Source: a virus
DNA length: 42,685 bases
IMG/VR virus record: IMGVR_UViG_3300025087_001798
Span: 1-42,685 of that record
Reading direction: 5' to 3' (one strand)
Part shown: piece by piece, positions 17,404 to 25,692 of the stretch
Numbering within the stretch: position 1 is the stretch's first letter
How the letters are laid out: the number at the start of each line of letters is the position of its first letter
Translations under genes and position numbers: made by a program
Notes under the pieces: model-generated
Databases searched by the model: none
What the model saw: only the letters and a program-made list of their open reading frames with translations
What the model was told of the DNA's origin: nothing

Positions 17404-18352
17404 CAAACGCACCTTTCTTAAATCGTTCCATTAGAATAGAAAGTTCTCTTACTCTCGCTCTGGAAGTAAACCTATCCCTACCAATCTCATATCCTCGCTG
17501 GGCTATCTCTTCCCTCTTTGTATTGTGTTCCAAGTAAAAGTTAATCTTTTTCTTAGCTTCCTCTATGGTTGAGAAGTATTCCACTCCATCTCTTAAAAAC
17601 AATTCCATACCAGGCACATATCTCTGTAACAGAAACCCGCCCGTAGATAAAACTTTACCCACTCGGTTTGACCAATATCCCCAACAATGGTCGTTTACGT
17701 TAAATCCTAGAATTATCTTGGTCTCCGCTACCCTCTGGGCAAAGTCATTTCCCCACACGGCAGGATAAGCCTCAAACCCGTGTTTAGCCCACTCCTCATG
17801 GTTCCACGAAAATACCGTTATGGGAATTTCCTTGTTAATCTCAGTCAGCCATTCTATCCTGTCTCCTTGCCCCAACCATGTACCAAAAAAGCTAACTCTG
17901 TATTTCTTTTCCTGTCCAATAACTTTATCTATATTGCAATCGGAAACATCAAAAGGAAAGTAGTAAAGATTTGTCCCTTCATATGTACCGTTATAAATAT
18001 CGTTACTCAAATAAAGATCACACGCTTTAACCATCTTCATATGCCAATCTTCGTTCTGCATAAAATCCCATACCCAGTAAAAAACAGGTGCTTCACTTCT
18101 AAAACGTAATACGTTTACATAATCCTCACTATCAAAGTGCGGCCACTTACAAATTATATTTACATCTGCTTTTAACTTATCGGTTATTCCAGCCCAATGT
18201 CCTGCTCCATCTACAAAGGCCTTCCAAATATCCCGTGGTATTCTATTAACCTCATGCCCCATATATTCCAACTCATTGGCTAGATGAGTTTCGTCGGCGG
18301 ATTCTCCCACCATGCCTGTGGTAAACGAACCTACAAAGTTTATCTTAATCAC
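17378..18352 (-). CDS. CgeB-like glycosyltransferase (GT-B)
   Basis: A 324-residue protein resembling the CgeB/Glyco_trans_1_2 group. The N-terminal half (INFVGSFTTGMVGESADETHLA, ADVNIICKWPHF, APVFYWVWDF) is the acceptor domain. The C-terminal half contains YWSNRVGKVLSTGGFLLQRY and the ending pattern GVEYFSTIEEAKKKINFYL, typical of this group. It would use a nucleotide sugar in the cytoplasm. I start it at GTG 18352, six bases after an SD GGGGAGG, rather than at TTG 18355. It overlaps the upstream glycosyltransferase gene by eight bases. Confidence 0.84.
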   Translation of the reverse strand: MIKINFVGSFTTGMVGESADETHLANELEYMGHEVNRIPRDIWKAFVDGAGHWAGITDKLKADVNIICKWPHFDSEDYVNVLRFRSEAPVFYWVWDFMQNEDWHMKMVKACDLYLSNDIYNGTYEGTNLYYFPFDVSDCNIDKVIGQEKKYRVSFFGTWLGQGDRIEWLTEINKEIPITVFSWNHEEWAKHGFEAYPAVWGNDFAQRVAETKIILGFNVNDHCWGYWSNRVGKVLSTGGFLLQRYVPGMELFLRDGVEYFSTIEEAKKKINFYLEHNTKREEIAQRGYEIGRDRFTSRARVRELSILMERFKKGAFDGYFEPRG

Positions 18353-19220
18353 CAATCGCCTCCCCTAAACGCATACCTCGAAGTAAAGGTTTCTTCTCAC
18401 CATAATGGTTCTTCCACCATGGTGTATAAATCCTCTCAGGTGGTTCGGGTATCTCAAATGTCGCTTCCCATATCCCATCATCAGTCCTATCAAATCCCCA
18501 CTTCTCCTTAAAATAGGCGTAGTTTCTGAATCTGGCTGCGTCGTTATCTGGGTGAAATGTACCCGAAGTTTGGCTAAAGTGGTAAACAGGGCAGTTCACA
18601 TTTTGGTGAGGTTGTACTCCCGCTAACTTTATCTTGTATTCCAAATCGGAATCTCCATTACTACCCCAAGGGTCGTAGTTAATATCATACCCGCCAATCA
18701 AGTCCCACAGTTCTTTACTGATTAAAAACGGTAGATTAAAACCACTTCTTAATGGCTCTGTCGTGTAAGGATAAGTTTCAGCAAACTTTAACCACGCCTC
18801 TTTATCAAAATCCCCACCAGCTCCACCAAATGGCTGTACTTCAAATGTGGGCGCTCCAACCCTTGGCTCAATCAATTTTGGACTAAGACATCTTGTATCT
18901 CGTTCAAATGCGTTTCCCTGTATTATAGTTAATTGCTCCCACCAGCCTGGGGCATAAATCATGTCATCGTTAGTCACAAATATCCAAGGGGTATTAACTG
19001 TGGCAACTGCGGCATTTGTCGCTTTACACTGTCCCTGTTCCTTTATGAATAAATCACTGTCTCTGTGTTTTACGCACCTTGTTCCATTTACCGCAACCAA
19101 TACTTTAATATCTGGTACGGTTTCTTTTAAAGAAGTCAGGCATTCATCCAAAGCCATCTCAGCCTCAAAAGTCCCGCCTAGGTGGGGTATTATAATCGTT
19201 GTATCTTTTGGGTCAATCAT
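18345..19220 (-). CDS. Family 2-like glycosyltransferase
   Basis: A 291-residue GT-A enzyme. The start TTIIIPHLGGTFEAEMALDE is the usual first beta-alpha unit, KVLVAVNGTR the second, KATNAAVATVNTPWIFVTNDDMIYAPGWW carries the acceptor-side helix and the aspartate metal motif (NDD), and GSNGDSDLEYKI holds the likely catalytic acid. It overlaps the DegT-like gene before it and the CgeB-like gene after it. It would add one sugar of the cassette glycan. Confidence 0.86.
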   Translation of the reverse strand: MIDPKDTTIIIPHLGGTFEAEMALDECLTSLKETVPDIKVLVAVNGTRCVKHRDSDLFIKEQGQCKATNAAVATVNTPWIFVTNDDMIYAPGWWEQLTIIQGNAFERDTRCLSPKLIEPRVGAPTFEVQPFGGAGGDFDKEAWLKFAETYPYTTEPLRSGFNLPFLISKELWDLIGGYDINYDPWGSNGDSDLEYKIKLAGVQPHQNVNCPVYHFSQTSGTFHPDNDAARFRNYAYFKEKWGFDRTDDGIWEATFEIPEPPERIYTPWWKNHYGEKKPLLRGMRLGEAIGD

Positions 19221-20319
19221 AAAATTCCTTTATAGATCGAATAATATATCTAATATCTTTTATTGTTAAATGCTGGTGGCAACCCATAAGTAAACCATGT
19301 TTCAATATGTCCTCACTTTTTGGGAATCCCTTAGCTTTTATATATGGTTGGTTAATAAGCGGCATTAAAGTTCTTGTCGTTATACCCTGTTTCTCTAAAA
19401 ACATCATTAACTTATCCCTAGCTATTACAAGCATTGGAAACATCATAAAAGAGTGCGGTTCTGTATAGTAACTAAATGGCATAGCATTGTAATTACCAAG
19501 TCCCATTGCCAGCATAAGGGCATTTCTACGTCTTTTAAAAAGCATCTGGCCATAATTCTCAAGTTCAACTAACCCCAAAGCAGCCTCAACTTCCGTTCCT
19601 CTTGAAGAATAACCAGGGTGCAGAAACCTAAACCGTGCATCTACAATCTCTTTGGTTGGTACATCATCATCTTCCAATTTCAAATAAAGGTTATCCCTGC
19701 CATGAAAAATTAAACTTCTAATCATATCCGCTAGTTCTTTATCGTTGGTTATTGCCAAACCTCCTACTCCAGTTACTAATAAGTGTGCAACGTAGAAGGA
19801 AAAACAAGCTACATCACCTTCACCAATGTATTTTACAAACATACTTTCACAACTATCCTCTATCGTCTTTAGTTTATATTTTTTTGCTATCTTGGTAATT
19901 AGGCTCATATTTGCAGGTTTACCCAGTAAATGAACAGGCATAATTGCTCTGGTCTTTTTGGTTATCTTCTCCTCAATAAGTAGTGGGTTTATGTTTAAGT
20001 TCGAGTCAACATCTACCAATACTGGTTTTAGATTGTTGTGTAAAATCACATTGTAAGTAGCCACAAATGTAGTAGCTGGCATAATAATCTCATCTCCGTC
20101 TCTCCACTTATAAAGAATCTTCATAGCGTGAATCGTAGCCTGCAATGCCGAAGTCCCCGAGTTGGTAAATACCCCGTATTTATTCCCGTGGATTCTGGCA
20201 AACTTAGTCTCAAACTCAGCAGTCATTGGGCCATAGGAAAGCCTGTTGCTTTTCAAAGCTTTCATTACTCTCCTGCGGTGTGCAGAAGTTAATTTAAGTG
20301 CGCCTACATCAATTTGCAT
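19213..20319 (-). CDS. DegT-fold PLP enzyme with Lys-to-His change (ColD/RfbH-like dehydratase?)
   Basis: A 368-residue member of the DegT aminotransferase fold. It keeps TNSGTSALQ for the cofactor phosphate and EDSCES with Asp155 for the pyridine ring. The position of the Schiff-base Lys is His179 in SFYVAHLLVTGVGG. In known enzymes, this Lys-to-His change marks PLP-dependent 3-dehydratases (ColD in colitose synthesis; the RfbH/E1 enzyme in 3,6-dideoxyhexose synthesis), which read similarly (AHHITMGEGG). A 3-deoxysugar step is therefore likely. It could instead be inactive. It overlaps the methyltransferase gene upstream by 16 bases. Confidence 0.82.
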   Translation of the reverse strand: MQIDVGALKLTSAHRRRVMKALKSNRLSYGPMTAEFETKFARIHGNKYGVFTNSGTSALQATIHAMKILYKWRDGDEIIMPATTFVATYNVILHNNLKPVLVDVDSNLNINPLLIEEKITKKTRAIMPVHLLGKPANMSLITKIAKKYKLKTIEDSCESMFVKYIGEGDVACFSFYVAHLLVTGVGGLAITNDKELADMIRSLIFHGRDNLYLKLEDDDVPTKEIVDARFRFLHPGYSSRGTEVEAALGLVELENYGQMLFKRRRNALMLAMGLGNYNAMPFSYYTEPHSFMMFPMLVIARDKLMMFLEKQGITTRTLMPLINQPYIKAKGFPKSEDILKHGLLMGCHQHLTIKDIRYIIRSIKEFYD

Positions 20320-20933
20320 AAAAATAAACTGTTATAACGGCTGTAACTACCGTTTAGTGCTCCTCCCACTTCCATTTCCTCTACTTTCAAACCAGCTTCC
20401 CTGAAAGCCGTAAACAACGCATCCATGCTATATTCCTGTAAATAATGCGGCTGCTCCCATTTCTCCTGTCCTTTTGGTGTTGAATAACTCCAGTCTTCTC
20501 TTATAAATGTTCCTTCTACTGCAAACTTTCGCCATAGAATAATACAAACATAACTTTTCGCAACTCTTGCGGCTTCTTTAATCGCTGCTTTATAGTCATC
20601 TACGTGGTCCAGTGCGTGCATTAAAACTACACAATCCCAACTGTTATCCTTCTCTTTTAAGTGTCGCATATCCTGTACTTCAAAATCACCTTCTGGAAAC
20701 TCACGCTTGGCGGTTTCAATCATCGTTCTGGAATAATCCACACCTTTGTAATCAAGTCCAAAGTCTTTATTTAAAATATAAAGCGGGCCAGTACCGCAAC
20801 CAACATCAAGCAGAGTTTTAACTTCTTTGTTTTTTAACAGGTTTAAAATATAAAGGCGGTGGGGGTGCGGCCCATGTTGGTAGGGTAATTCAAACTCTTC
20901 ACTTTCCCAGAAAAATTTAGGGTCTTTAATCAT
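20304..20933 (-). CDS. Class I SAM-dependent methyltransferase
   Basis: A 209-residue enzyme with motif I TLLDVGCGTGPLY (residues 40-52), strand-2 acidic YKGVDYS, motif II DFEVQDMRHL, and motif IV WDCVVLMHALDHVDD. This is the general Methyltransf_11/25 pattern. The C-terminal part (SMDALFTAFREAGLKVEEME) matches the usual last helix and strands. Its N-terminal HGPHPHRLYILN resembles the start of the methyltransferase at 16745 (GPAHPSQLYAI), so the two may be paralogues acting on similar acceptors. It overlaps both neighbours. Probably a sugar or glycan O-methyltransferase. Confidence 0.86.
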   Translation of the reverse strand: MIKDPKFFWESEEFELPYQHGPHPHRLYILNLLKNKEVKTLLDVGCGTGPLYILNKDFGLDYKGVDYSRTMIETAKREFPEGDFEVQDMRHLKEKDNSWDCVVLMHALDHVDDYKAAIKEAARVAKSYVCIILWRKFAVEGTFIREDWSYSTPKGQEKWEQPHYLQEYSMDALFTAFREAGLKVEEMEVGGALNGSYSRYNSLFLCKLM

Positions 20934-21615
20934 TTAATTTATCCGCATCCTTCTTTATCTTGGCATCATATTCATCTGGGTCACTTTGCATAAGTTGTGT
21001 ATTTGTGCCAGCCATTAAGTGTATATATCTCACTTTGTTAATATCAGCCCACTTTATTCCAGATGCTTCCATTCTGGTAAGAAACTCCCTTTGTACAAGA
21101 ATGGAAAGTGTCGGGTCATACCCACCCACTTTTTCCCACGCTTTCTTCTTAATAACAAACAACCCTTCATCTCTCCACCCGTGTAAACTCAAAGGGTCAA
21201 ACCAGTCACGCTTCTCTATCGCCAAAACATCAGCTCTGGTTCTTGGTATCTGACAAGGCCATATTAAATCGTAACCGTTGTCCAAATACTTACAAATTCC
21301 AGTTAACCAGCCTTCCATTACAAACGCATCATTTTGTACAAAAGCCAAATACTCTCCTTCTGCGTTTTCTGCACCTAAGTTTACACAAGCAGCATAACCA
21401 GGGTCAGGGTCAGGTTTTAACCATTTATCTATTTTCAAAACATGGTAGTCATCTCTTACGGGAACATGGGTTCCCTTACTTGGTACTGGGTCTACTAAAA
21501 TTAATTCATAATCTTCTGAATCAGTACTCATATTAATCTGTCTTACACACGCCATAGTCATATGTGCTGAAAGGAAAGTATTGTTATAGGAAGTTACAAT
21601 ACAAGACGTTTTCAT
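20926..21615 (-). CDS. Family 2-like glycosyltransferase
   Basis: A 229-residue GT-A enzyme: KTSCIVTSYNNTFLSAHMTM is the first unit, YELILVDPV the second, and GYAACVNLGAENAEGEYLAFVQNDAFVMEGW contains the conserved acceptor helix and a reduced metal motif QNDA. LFVIKKKAWEKVGGYDPTL is the usual post-catalytic segment. It is shorter than many relatives but complete in core motifs. It overlaps the next methyltransferase by eight bases and the previous one by four. Confidence 0.84.
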   Translation of the reverse strand: MKTSCIVTSYNNTFLSAHMTMACVRQINMSTDSEDYELILVDPVPSKGTHVPVRDDYHVLKIDKWLKPDPDPGYAACVNLGAENAEGEYLAFVQNDAFVMEGWLTGICKYLDNGYDLIWPCQIPRTRADVLAIEKRDWFDPLSLHGWRDEGLFVIKKKAWEKVGGYDPTLSILVQREFLTRMEASGIKWADINKVRYIHLMAGTNTQLMQSDPDEYDAKIKKDADKLND

Positions 21616-22190
21616 TTATATCCTTTAAGCCTAAAATCAAACTCTGGTTCTGCGTGTCCCAATTCATTGTTGCCATGTCCATACCCAACGGGTATTTCCT
21701 CAATGTTTTTAAAACCCCGTTCCTCCATCTTAAATCTCAGGTAATCCTTGGAATATCCACATAGGTGAAATTGTCCTTCTCCGTCTATACCAGTCGTGCC
21801 GTTTAATAAACCCATCACCCTGTACCAAAGTGGTGTATTGGGCTTTAAAGCTGGCAATAATTGGCAGGCTACAATAACATTCGGTACTTCAATTTCTACA
21901 AACCCGCCAGGTTTACAAACATTGTAAGCTTCTCTAATAGCCAAATTCCCATGTTCCATAGAAAGATGTTCCAGCATATGTACCATAATCACCTCATCAA
22001 AAGAATCACTGGGCAGTTTTAGGTCAATCGCATCTCCGTAAATCCAAGGAGAATCTGGGTGTTCTTTATCCCAAGTTTGGGCTAAATTATTATCGTTTAA
22101 AGGTGCTGAAGAACCAGGGTAATAATACTTATCTACGTTGGTATATCCAGCTATAGGTACGTTTCCACACCCAATGTTTAATTTTGGCAT
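21612..22190 (-). CDS. SAM-dependent methyltransferase
   Basis: A 192-residue methyltransferase of the short type often found in glycan loci. LNIGCGNVPIAGYTNVDKYY gives motif I and the acidic strand, SFDEVIMVHMLEHLS is motif IV, and AYNVCKPGGFVEIEVPN is the motif VI region. The start ATG follows AAAGGATT and overlaps the SDR gene. The C-terminal GYSKDYLRFKMEERGFKNIE is the usual last helix. It is the fourth methyltransferase of the cassette; acceptor unknown. Confidence 0.85.
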   Translation of the reverse strand: MPKLNIGCGNVPIAGYTNVDKYYYPGSSAPLNDNNLAQTWDKEHPDSPWIYGDAIDLKLPSDSFDEVIMVHMLEHLSMEHGNLAIREAYNVCKPGGFVEIEVPNVIVACQLLPALKPNTPLWYRVMGLLNGTTGIDGEGQFHLCGYSKDYLRFKMEERGFKNIEEIPVGYGHGNNELGHAEPEFDFRLKGYK

Positions 22191-22954
22191 AATCCTTTTA
22201 TATCCTCTCTTATGTTAGTTGTCAGTTTCTTTTTATAAAGTCTTTTAAGCAAAGTTGTATTGGCAATAGGCCATTCAATCTCCTGTTTATTCTCGTAAAC
22301 AACAGGTACTTTTCTGAACTCCGAAAAAGTCTCAGCTACTTCTTTTAAAGAAACTCCCTTCCCCGTACCTACGTCTACTATCTTTCCGTTCCAATTCTTC
22401 CCCAAAGAAGCTTTTACAATACTTACAACATCCCTCACATGGATAAAGTCCCGTGTCGCTTTACCCTTACCCCAAACCGTAATTGGCTTTTCTTTTAGAA
22501 AAAGGTTTATTATCGAACCTGAATTGTTATTCATTCCCTTACCAAAAACATTGTAAAATCTTAAAATTACCGTGGGTACGAAGGGTGTTATTCTCTGAAC
22601 AAAAAGCTCTGCCCAGTACTTACTGTCGGCATAAGGTGTTTTCCAAGGGTGATAAATGTGTAGAGTAGAAGGGTAAACCAGCTTCTTTTTATACTTCAGG
22701 CACAGTTCTGCCACTCTCGCCGTACCAAAAGTATTAGTTAGATAAAAAGGTATTGGGGTTTTTTTAGACTGCTCAACATTAGTCAAAGCCGCCAAATGAA
22801 TAACCACATCACACATTTTTACAAACTCCTCAAAACCTTCTTCAAAAATATCGTTGCCTTCTGTTAAATCCCAAGTGGTTACATTGTGGCCGTCAAGTAA
22901 GGGAAGTAAGTTTTCTCCTATGAATCCTGCCGAACCTGTCACTAGACACTTCAT
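22178..22954 (-). CDS. Extended SDR: NAD-dependent nucleotide-sugar epimerase/dehydratase
   Basis: A 258-residue protein with the extended-SDR pattern: NAD-binding CLVTGSAGFIGENLLP, VVIHLAALTNVEQ, catalytic Ser in YPSTLHIYH, and the YxxxK pair in YADSKYWAE. ILRFYNVFGKGM and TRDFIHVRDVV are typical substrate-domain segments. It probably converts a nucleotide sugar by 4-epimerisation, 4,6-dehydration or 4-keto reduction. It is shorter than typical UDP-glucose 4-epimerases (about 330 residues). I start it at ATG 22954, overlapping the preceding stop as ATGA; a TTG at 22969 is less likely. Confidence 0.87.
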   Translation of the reverse strand: MKCLVTGSAGFIGENLLPLLDGHNVTTWDLTEGNDIFEEGFEEFVKMCDVVIHLAALTNVEQSKKTPIPFYLTNTFGTARVAELCLKYKKKLVYPSTLHIYHPWKTPYADSKYWAELFVQRITPFVPTVILRFYNVFGKGMNNNSGSIINLFLKEKPITVWGKGKATRDFIHVRDVVSIVKASLGKNWNGKIVDVGTGKGVSLKEVAETFSEFRKVPVVYENKQEIEWPIANTTLLKRLYKKKLTTNIREDIKGLCQN

Positions 22955-23694
22955 GTTTTTGGCAACCAAGTCTTAGGGTCATAACTCTCCATATTGTCAA
23001 ACTGCTGTACATACTCATCCATTTCTCTTCTATGGCCTTGCATCTCTGGGGTAATTTCTTTTGGATAGCCCCAGTTTCCGCCTTGTTCTTTACCAAAAGG
23101 ATGGTAAGCACGAAGTCTCGTAGTCCTACCAGTTTTCCACCCATTCGATTTTAACCTGCTACAAATTACTCTTTCTTCTTTGCCTCTATCTCCACGGATT
23201 AAAAGTGCATCACCCTCATCCTTCCACCCACCCGCATCCCAAACTGCCTGTCGTCTCATAATTCTCATTACTGCACCACACATGGCTACATCTTTGACAT
23301 CATCTGAATCATTAGGATTGAGACTTTCATCACCAATTACAACATGGGGGTGCAGGGAAATTGCACCATAATCAGGCCGTTCGTCCATAAACTTAACCAT
23401 CTGTGTTAACCAATCAGGTTCAAGGTCAGGCACATAAATGTCATTATCACTGGTAATAAAATACTCACTCTCTGCTAAAGATAAGGCTATTTGCCAAGCT
23501 GCCGTAACTCCAATATTACGAGTCAGGTTAATAGTCATAAATATCTCTTTTTCGTAGACTTTGGCAATATCGTCATTACCCCCATTATTGATTAAAAAGA
23601 GCCTGTACGGGGCTTTAGTGCGCTCAAACAGGTATGTTAAGGTCTGTTCGGTGAACATTGGGCGCAGGTAGGCACAGATAAAAATATCGATCAT
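22951..23694 (-). CDS. Family 2-like glycosyltransferase
   Basis: A 247-residue GT-A enzyme beginning IDIFICAYLRPMFTEQTL. YRLFLINNGG is the second strand, and NIGVTAAWQIALSLAESEYFITSDNDIYVPDL carries the acceptor helix and the DND metal motif. VMRIMRRQAVWDAGGWKDEG follows as expected. The region GDRGKEERVICSRLKSNGWK likely contains the catalytic acid. It overlaps neighbours by four bases on each side. Sugar specificity cannot be predicted. Confidence 0.86.
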   Translation of the reverse strand: MIDIFICAYLRPMFTEQTLTYLFERTKAPYRLFLINNGGNDDIAKVYEKEIFMTINLTRNIGVTAAWQIALSLAESEYFITSDNDIYVPDLEPDWLTQMVKFMDERPDYGAISLHPHVVIGDESLNPNDSDDVKDVAMCGAVMRIMRRQAVWDAGGWKDEGDALLIRGDRGKEERVICSRLKSNGWKTGRTTRLRAYHPFGKEQGGNWGYPKEITPEMQGHRREMDEYVQQFDNMESYDPKTWLPKT

Positions 23695-24515
23695 ATTACC
23701 CCAATCTTTGAATGTACTATATAGTTGTAATCATCTATAGGTTTACTGTGGTATTTTCTTGTGTAGGTGTACCAGATCGCAAAATCATTTCCCCAGGGAT
23801 TTCCTAACTCTTTAACTATCTTCCAGCGGGGTTCGCTCTCATGGTCTACCATAAAAAACTTCCGTATCTCAGGAAATTTCATCTGCATGGCTGCACTGAA
23901 ATCATACGGAGTTGACATGAAAAGATCTCGTTCCCCTGGAATCTGTTTGCCTTCATCGTCTTTGGGGTTGTAGTTAAGTTCACTGCAATCCATTCTTAAA
24001 TGTTGTTCGGGGTAAGCTCCTAAATCATCATAAACACTTCTGTGGAAAACAAACGTACCATTCACTATTTGCCCCCCGCCGAAGATTTCGTGTCCGACTT
24101 TTTTCTTTTTGGGTTTAAAAGCACCTCTAAGTGCTTCTGTATTGTCTGGGTGGATATATCTGGCCCCGAAGTTGAACATCTTATAATCTGGCCATCGTCT
24201 AAAATAACTGTCCACTCTCTCAAGATAATAGGGCTCGTATTCGTCATCCGAATCTAAGAAACAAATAATCTCACCTCTGGCTTTTTTGAGCCCTGCGTTG
24301 TAGGCGACCACTCGTTCTGCATGGTCTTTGTTGATAACCTTTGCCCACTTCGGAAGTGTAAACTCGACAGTTGAACCGTCGTTGACAACGATCCATTCAA
24401 AGTCTTTGAAGGTTTGTTTCTCAAGGCTTTCACCCGCTCTTTTAATACAATCTATCCTGTACTGATTCCAACAGTGAACAGGTGTTAAGACTGTGTATCT
24501 GGGTTTTTGTCCCAT
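23691..24515 (-). CDS. Family 2 glycosyltransferase (classical)
   Basis: A 274-residue enzyme with the clearest family 2 motifs in the window: YTVLTPVHCWN, FEWIVVNDGST (uracil/ribose contact), AYNAGLKKARGEIICFLDSDDEYEPYY with the DSDD metal site. The C-terminal half is longer and probably sets acceptor choice. It overlaps the upstream glycosyltransferase by 31 bases and the next by four, inside the main cassette operon. Confidence 0.9.
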   Translation of the reverse strand: MGQKPRYTVLTPVHCWNQYRIDCIKRAGESLEKQTFKDFEWIVVNDGSTVEFTLPKWAKVINKDHAERVVAYNAGLKKARGEIICFLDSDDEYEPYYLERVDSYFRRWPDYKMFNFGARYIHPDNTEALRGAFKPKKKKVGHEIFGGGQIVNGTFVFHRSVYDDLGAYPEQHLRMDCSELNYNPKDDEGKQIPGERDLFMSTPYDFSAAMQMKFPEIRKFFMVDHESEPRWKIVKELGNPWGNDFAIWYTYTRKYHSKPIDDYNYIVHSKIGVI

Positions 24516-25360
24516 ATCTTTGCATAGATTGCCTTATCTACATTCATTTGCTCCGCATCGCCTTCAACTTTAAATCCCGTGGCGTGGGAAATATGAAAAG
24601 TTCTTAATCTCTCACTACCCGCTACTTTCATCCCTGCTTCTTCCATCCTTCTTGTTAAATCGACATCGGCGGCATAGTTCATAAACCTTTCATCCAATAA
24701 CCCGCCTAGTTTGTCAAACATTCTTTTAGTGGTAAAAAGTGCCGAACCGTCCCGTGTGTCATTGTTCAAACTTGCTTCTGTCGGTTTATCCAGCCACTTG
24801 GTTCTGTGGTCTCTGGCTTCAATTTCTCTGCTGAATACTTCACCATACATTGGTTTGCCGTAAACCAAATCAACATATTTTAAAGCGTCTTTCATATCCT
24901 CTACCCAGTGTTCATAAACCTGCACATCAGTACAAATTATGGCCAAATACTCACCAAAAGCTGCTCTGATCCCCTGATTTACAGCTTTAACATAACCTAA
25001 ATTCTCCTTGTTTAGAATTAATTTATCAGCGTGCCAGTCATCGGTCTCCACTCCTATAGGTGAAGCGTTGTCTACAATAATAATTTCAATCGGGTTATCA
25101 CCTGCAAAGTATCTAATCGAACCTAATGCGTGGCCTGTGTAATGAAGCAGGGGGTAATCTATATTAAATACGGGTACTATAACCGAAGTTAATCCTTCAA
25201 TCGTCTGGTGGGGAATACCGTCTCCCATCATCTCACTGGGTTCCTGTGCTTCAACTTTCTGGGGGTTAGCTTCGAGATTGTGCTTGGAACACAAGCTCCA
25301 AGTCAATCCGTCACCATAGGTTGCAGGTTCTTGGCAAACTGAACAAAGTTTAAGATCCAC
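24485..25360 (-). CDS. Family 2-like glycosyltransferase with N-terminal Cys-rich segment
   Basis: A 291-residue protein. Residues 1-30 contain Cys6, Cys9 and Cys24 (LCSVCQEPA, SLCSKHN) in a small zinc-ribbon-like arrangement with His27. The GT-A domain starts near residue 57 (LTSVIVPVFNIDYPLLHY), with EIIIVDNASP, NLGYVKAVNQGIRAAFGEYLAIICTDVQVYEHW and FMNYAADVDLTRRMEEAG (probable catalytic acid). Metal-binding N-termini are unusual for this family and could tether the enzyme to a partner. The GTG start at 25360 follows AGGTG-type sequence only closely; no better ATG exists. Confidence 0.83.
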   Translation of the reverse strand: MDLKLCSVCQEPATYGDGLTWSLCSKHNLEANPQKVEAQEPSEMMGDGIPHQTIEGLTSVIVPVFNIDYPLLHYTGHALGSIRYFAGDNPIEIIIVDNASPIGVETDDWHADKLILNKENLGYVKAVNQGIRAAFGEYLAIICTDVQVYEHWVEDMKDALKYVDLVYGKPMYGEVFSREIEARDHRTKWLDKPTEASLNNDTRDGSALFTTKRMFDKLGGLLDERFMNYAADVDLTRRMEEAGMKVAGSERLRTFHISHATGFKVEGDAEQMNVDKAIYAKIWDKNPDTQS

Positions 25361-25418
25361 CTAATTTTCTCGCAATCTCTGCCACCTCTTTGGCAGTATA
25401 AAGTTTTAAATACTTAAT
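25350..25418 (-). CDS. Possible 22-aa HTH-like peptide with AUU start
   Basis: A short frame between the GroES-like gene and the next glycosyltransferase reads KYLKLYTAKEVAEIARKLG before a TAA at 25350. TAKEVAEIARKLG looks like the start of a helix-turn-helix motif. There is no ATG, GTG or TTG; an ATT at 25418 overlaps the upstream stop. It could be a tiny gene, a remnant of a larger one, or chance. Confidence is low. Confidence 0.25.
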   Translation of the reverse strand: MKYLKLYTAKEVAEIARKLGGS

Positions 25419-25692
25419 TCTTAATCTCGTTAGAAGCCCCTTCGATTTTGGCGAAACAGTCGACTTCTGAGATAAACGCCTTATTTTTTCCAACTTCCAG
25501 CGGTTCCCAAACACCGTGATGAACATAAATCACATCTCCTTTCTTGAAGTCTTTAACTTCATCTCCTACTTCCAAAACTTTGGCTATGTCAAAGTTTGTA
25601 GTATCTGGTCTTGGAAGCAAAATCCCTCCCCGACTGGGGGAATCTTCCTTCAATATCTCTATATAAAGTATGCGTTTAACTGGTTGTATCAC
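25414..25692 (-). CDS. GroES-like co-chaperonin (Cpn10)
   Basis: A 92-residue protein matching the Cpn10 pattern: an N-terminal strand (KRILYIEILKED), the mobile-loop/core region SRGGILLPRPD, AKVLEVGDEVKDFKKGDVIYVHHG, and the closing strands EVDCFAKIEG. Phage co-chaperonins such as T4 gp31 replace host GroES on GroEL to fold the major capsid protein. Here it could help fold the capsid protein at 29517-30434 or a cassette enzyme. The GTG start at 25692 is six bases after AAGGA and overlaps the UDP-sugar dehydrogenase gene by 17 bases. Its place inside a sugar operon is unusual. Confidence 0.86.
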   Translation of the reverse strand: MIQPVKRILYIEILKEDSPSRGGILLPRPDTTNFDIAKVLEVGDEVKDFKKGDVIYVHHGVWEPLEVGKNKAFISEVDCFAKIEGASNEIKN

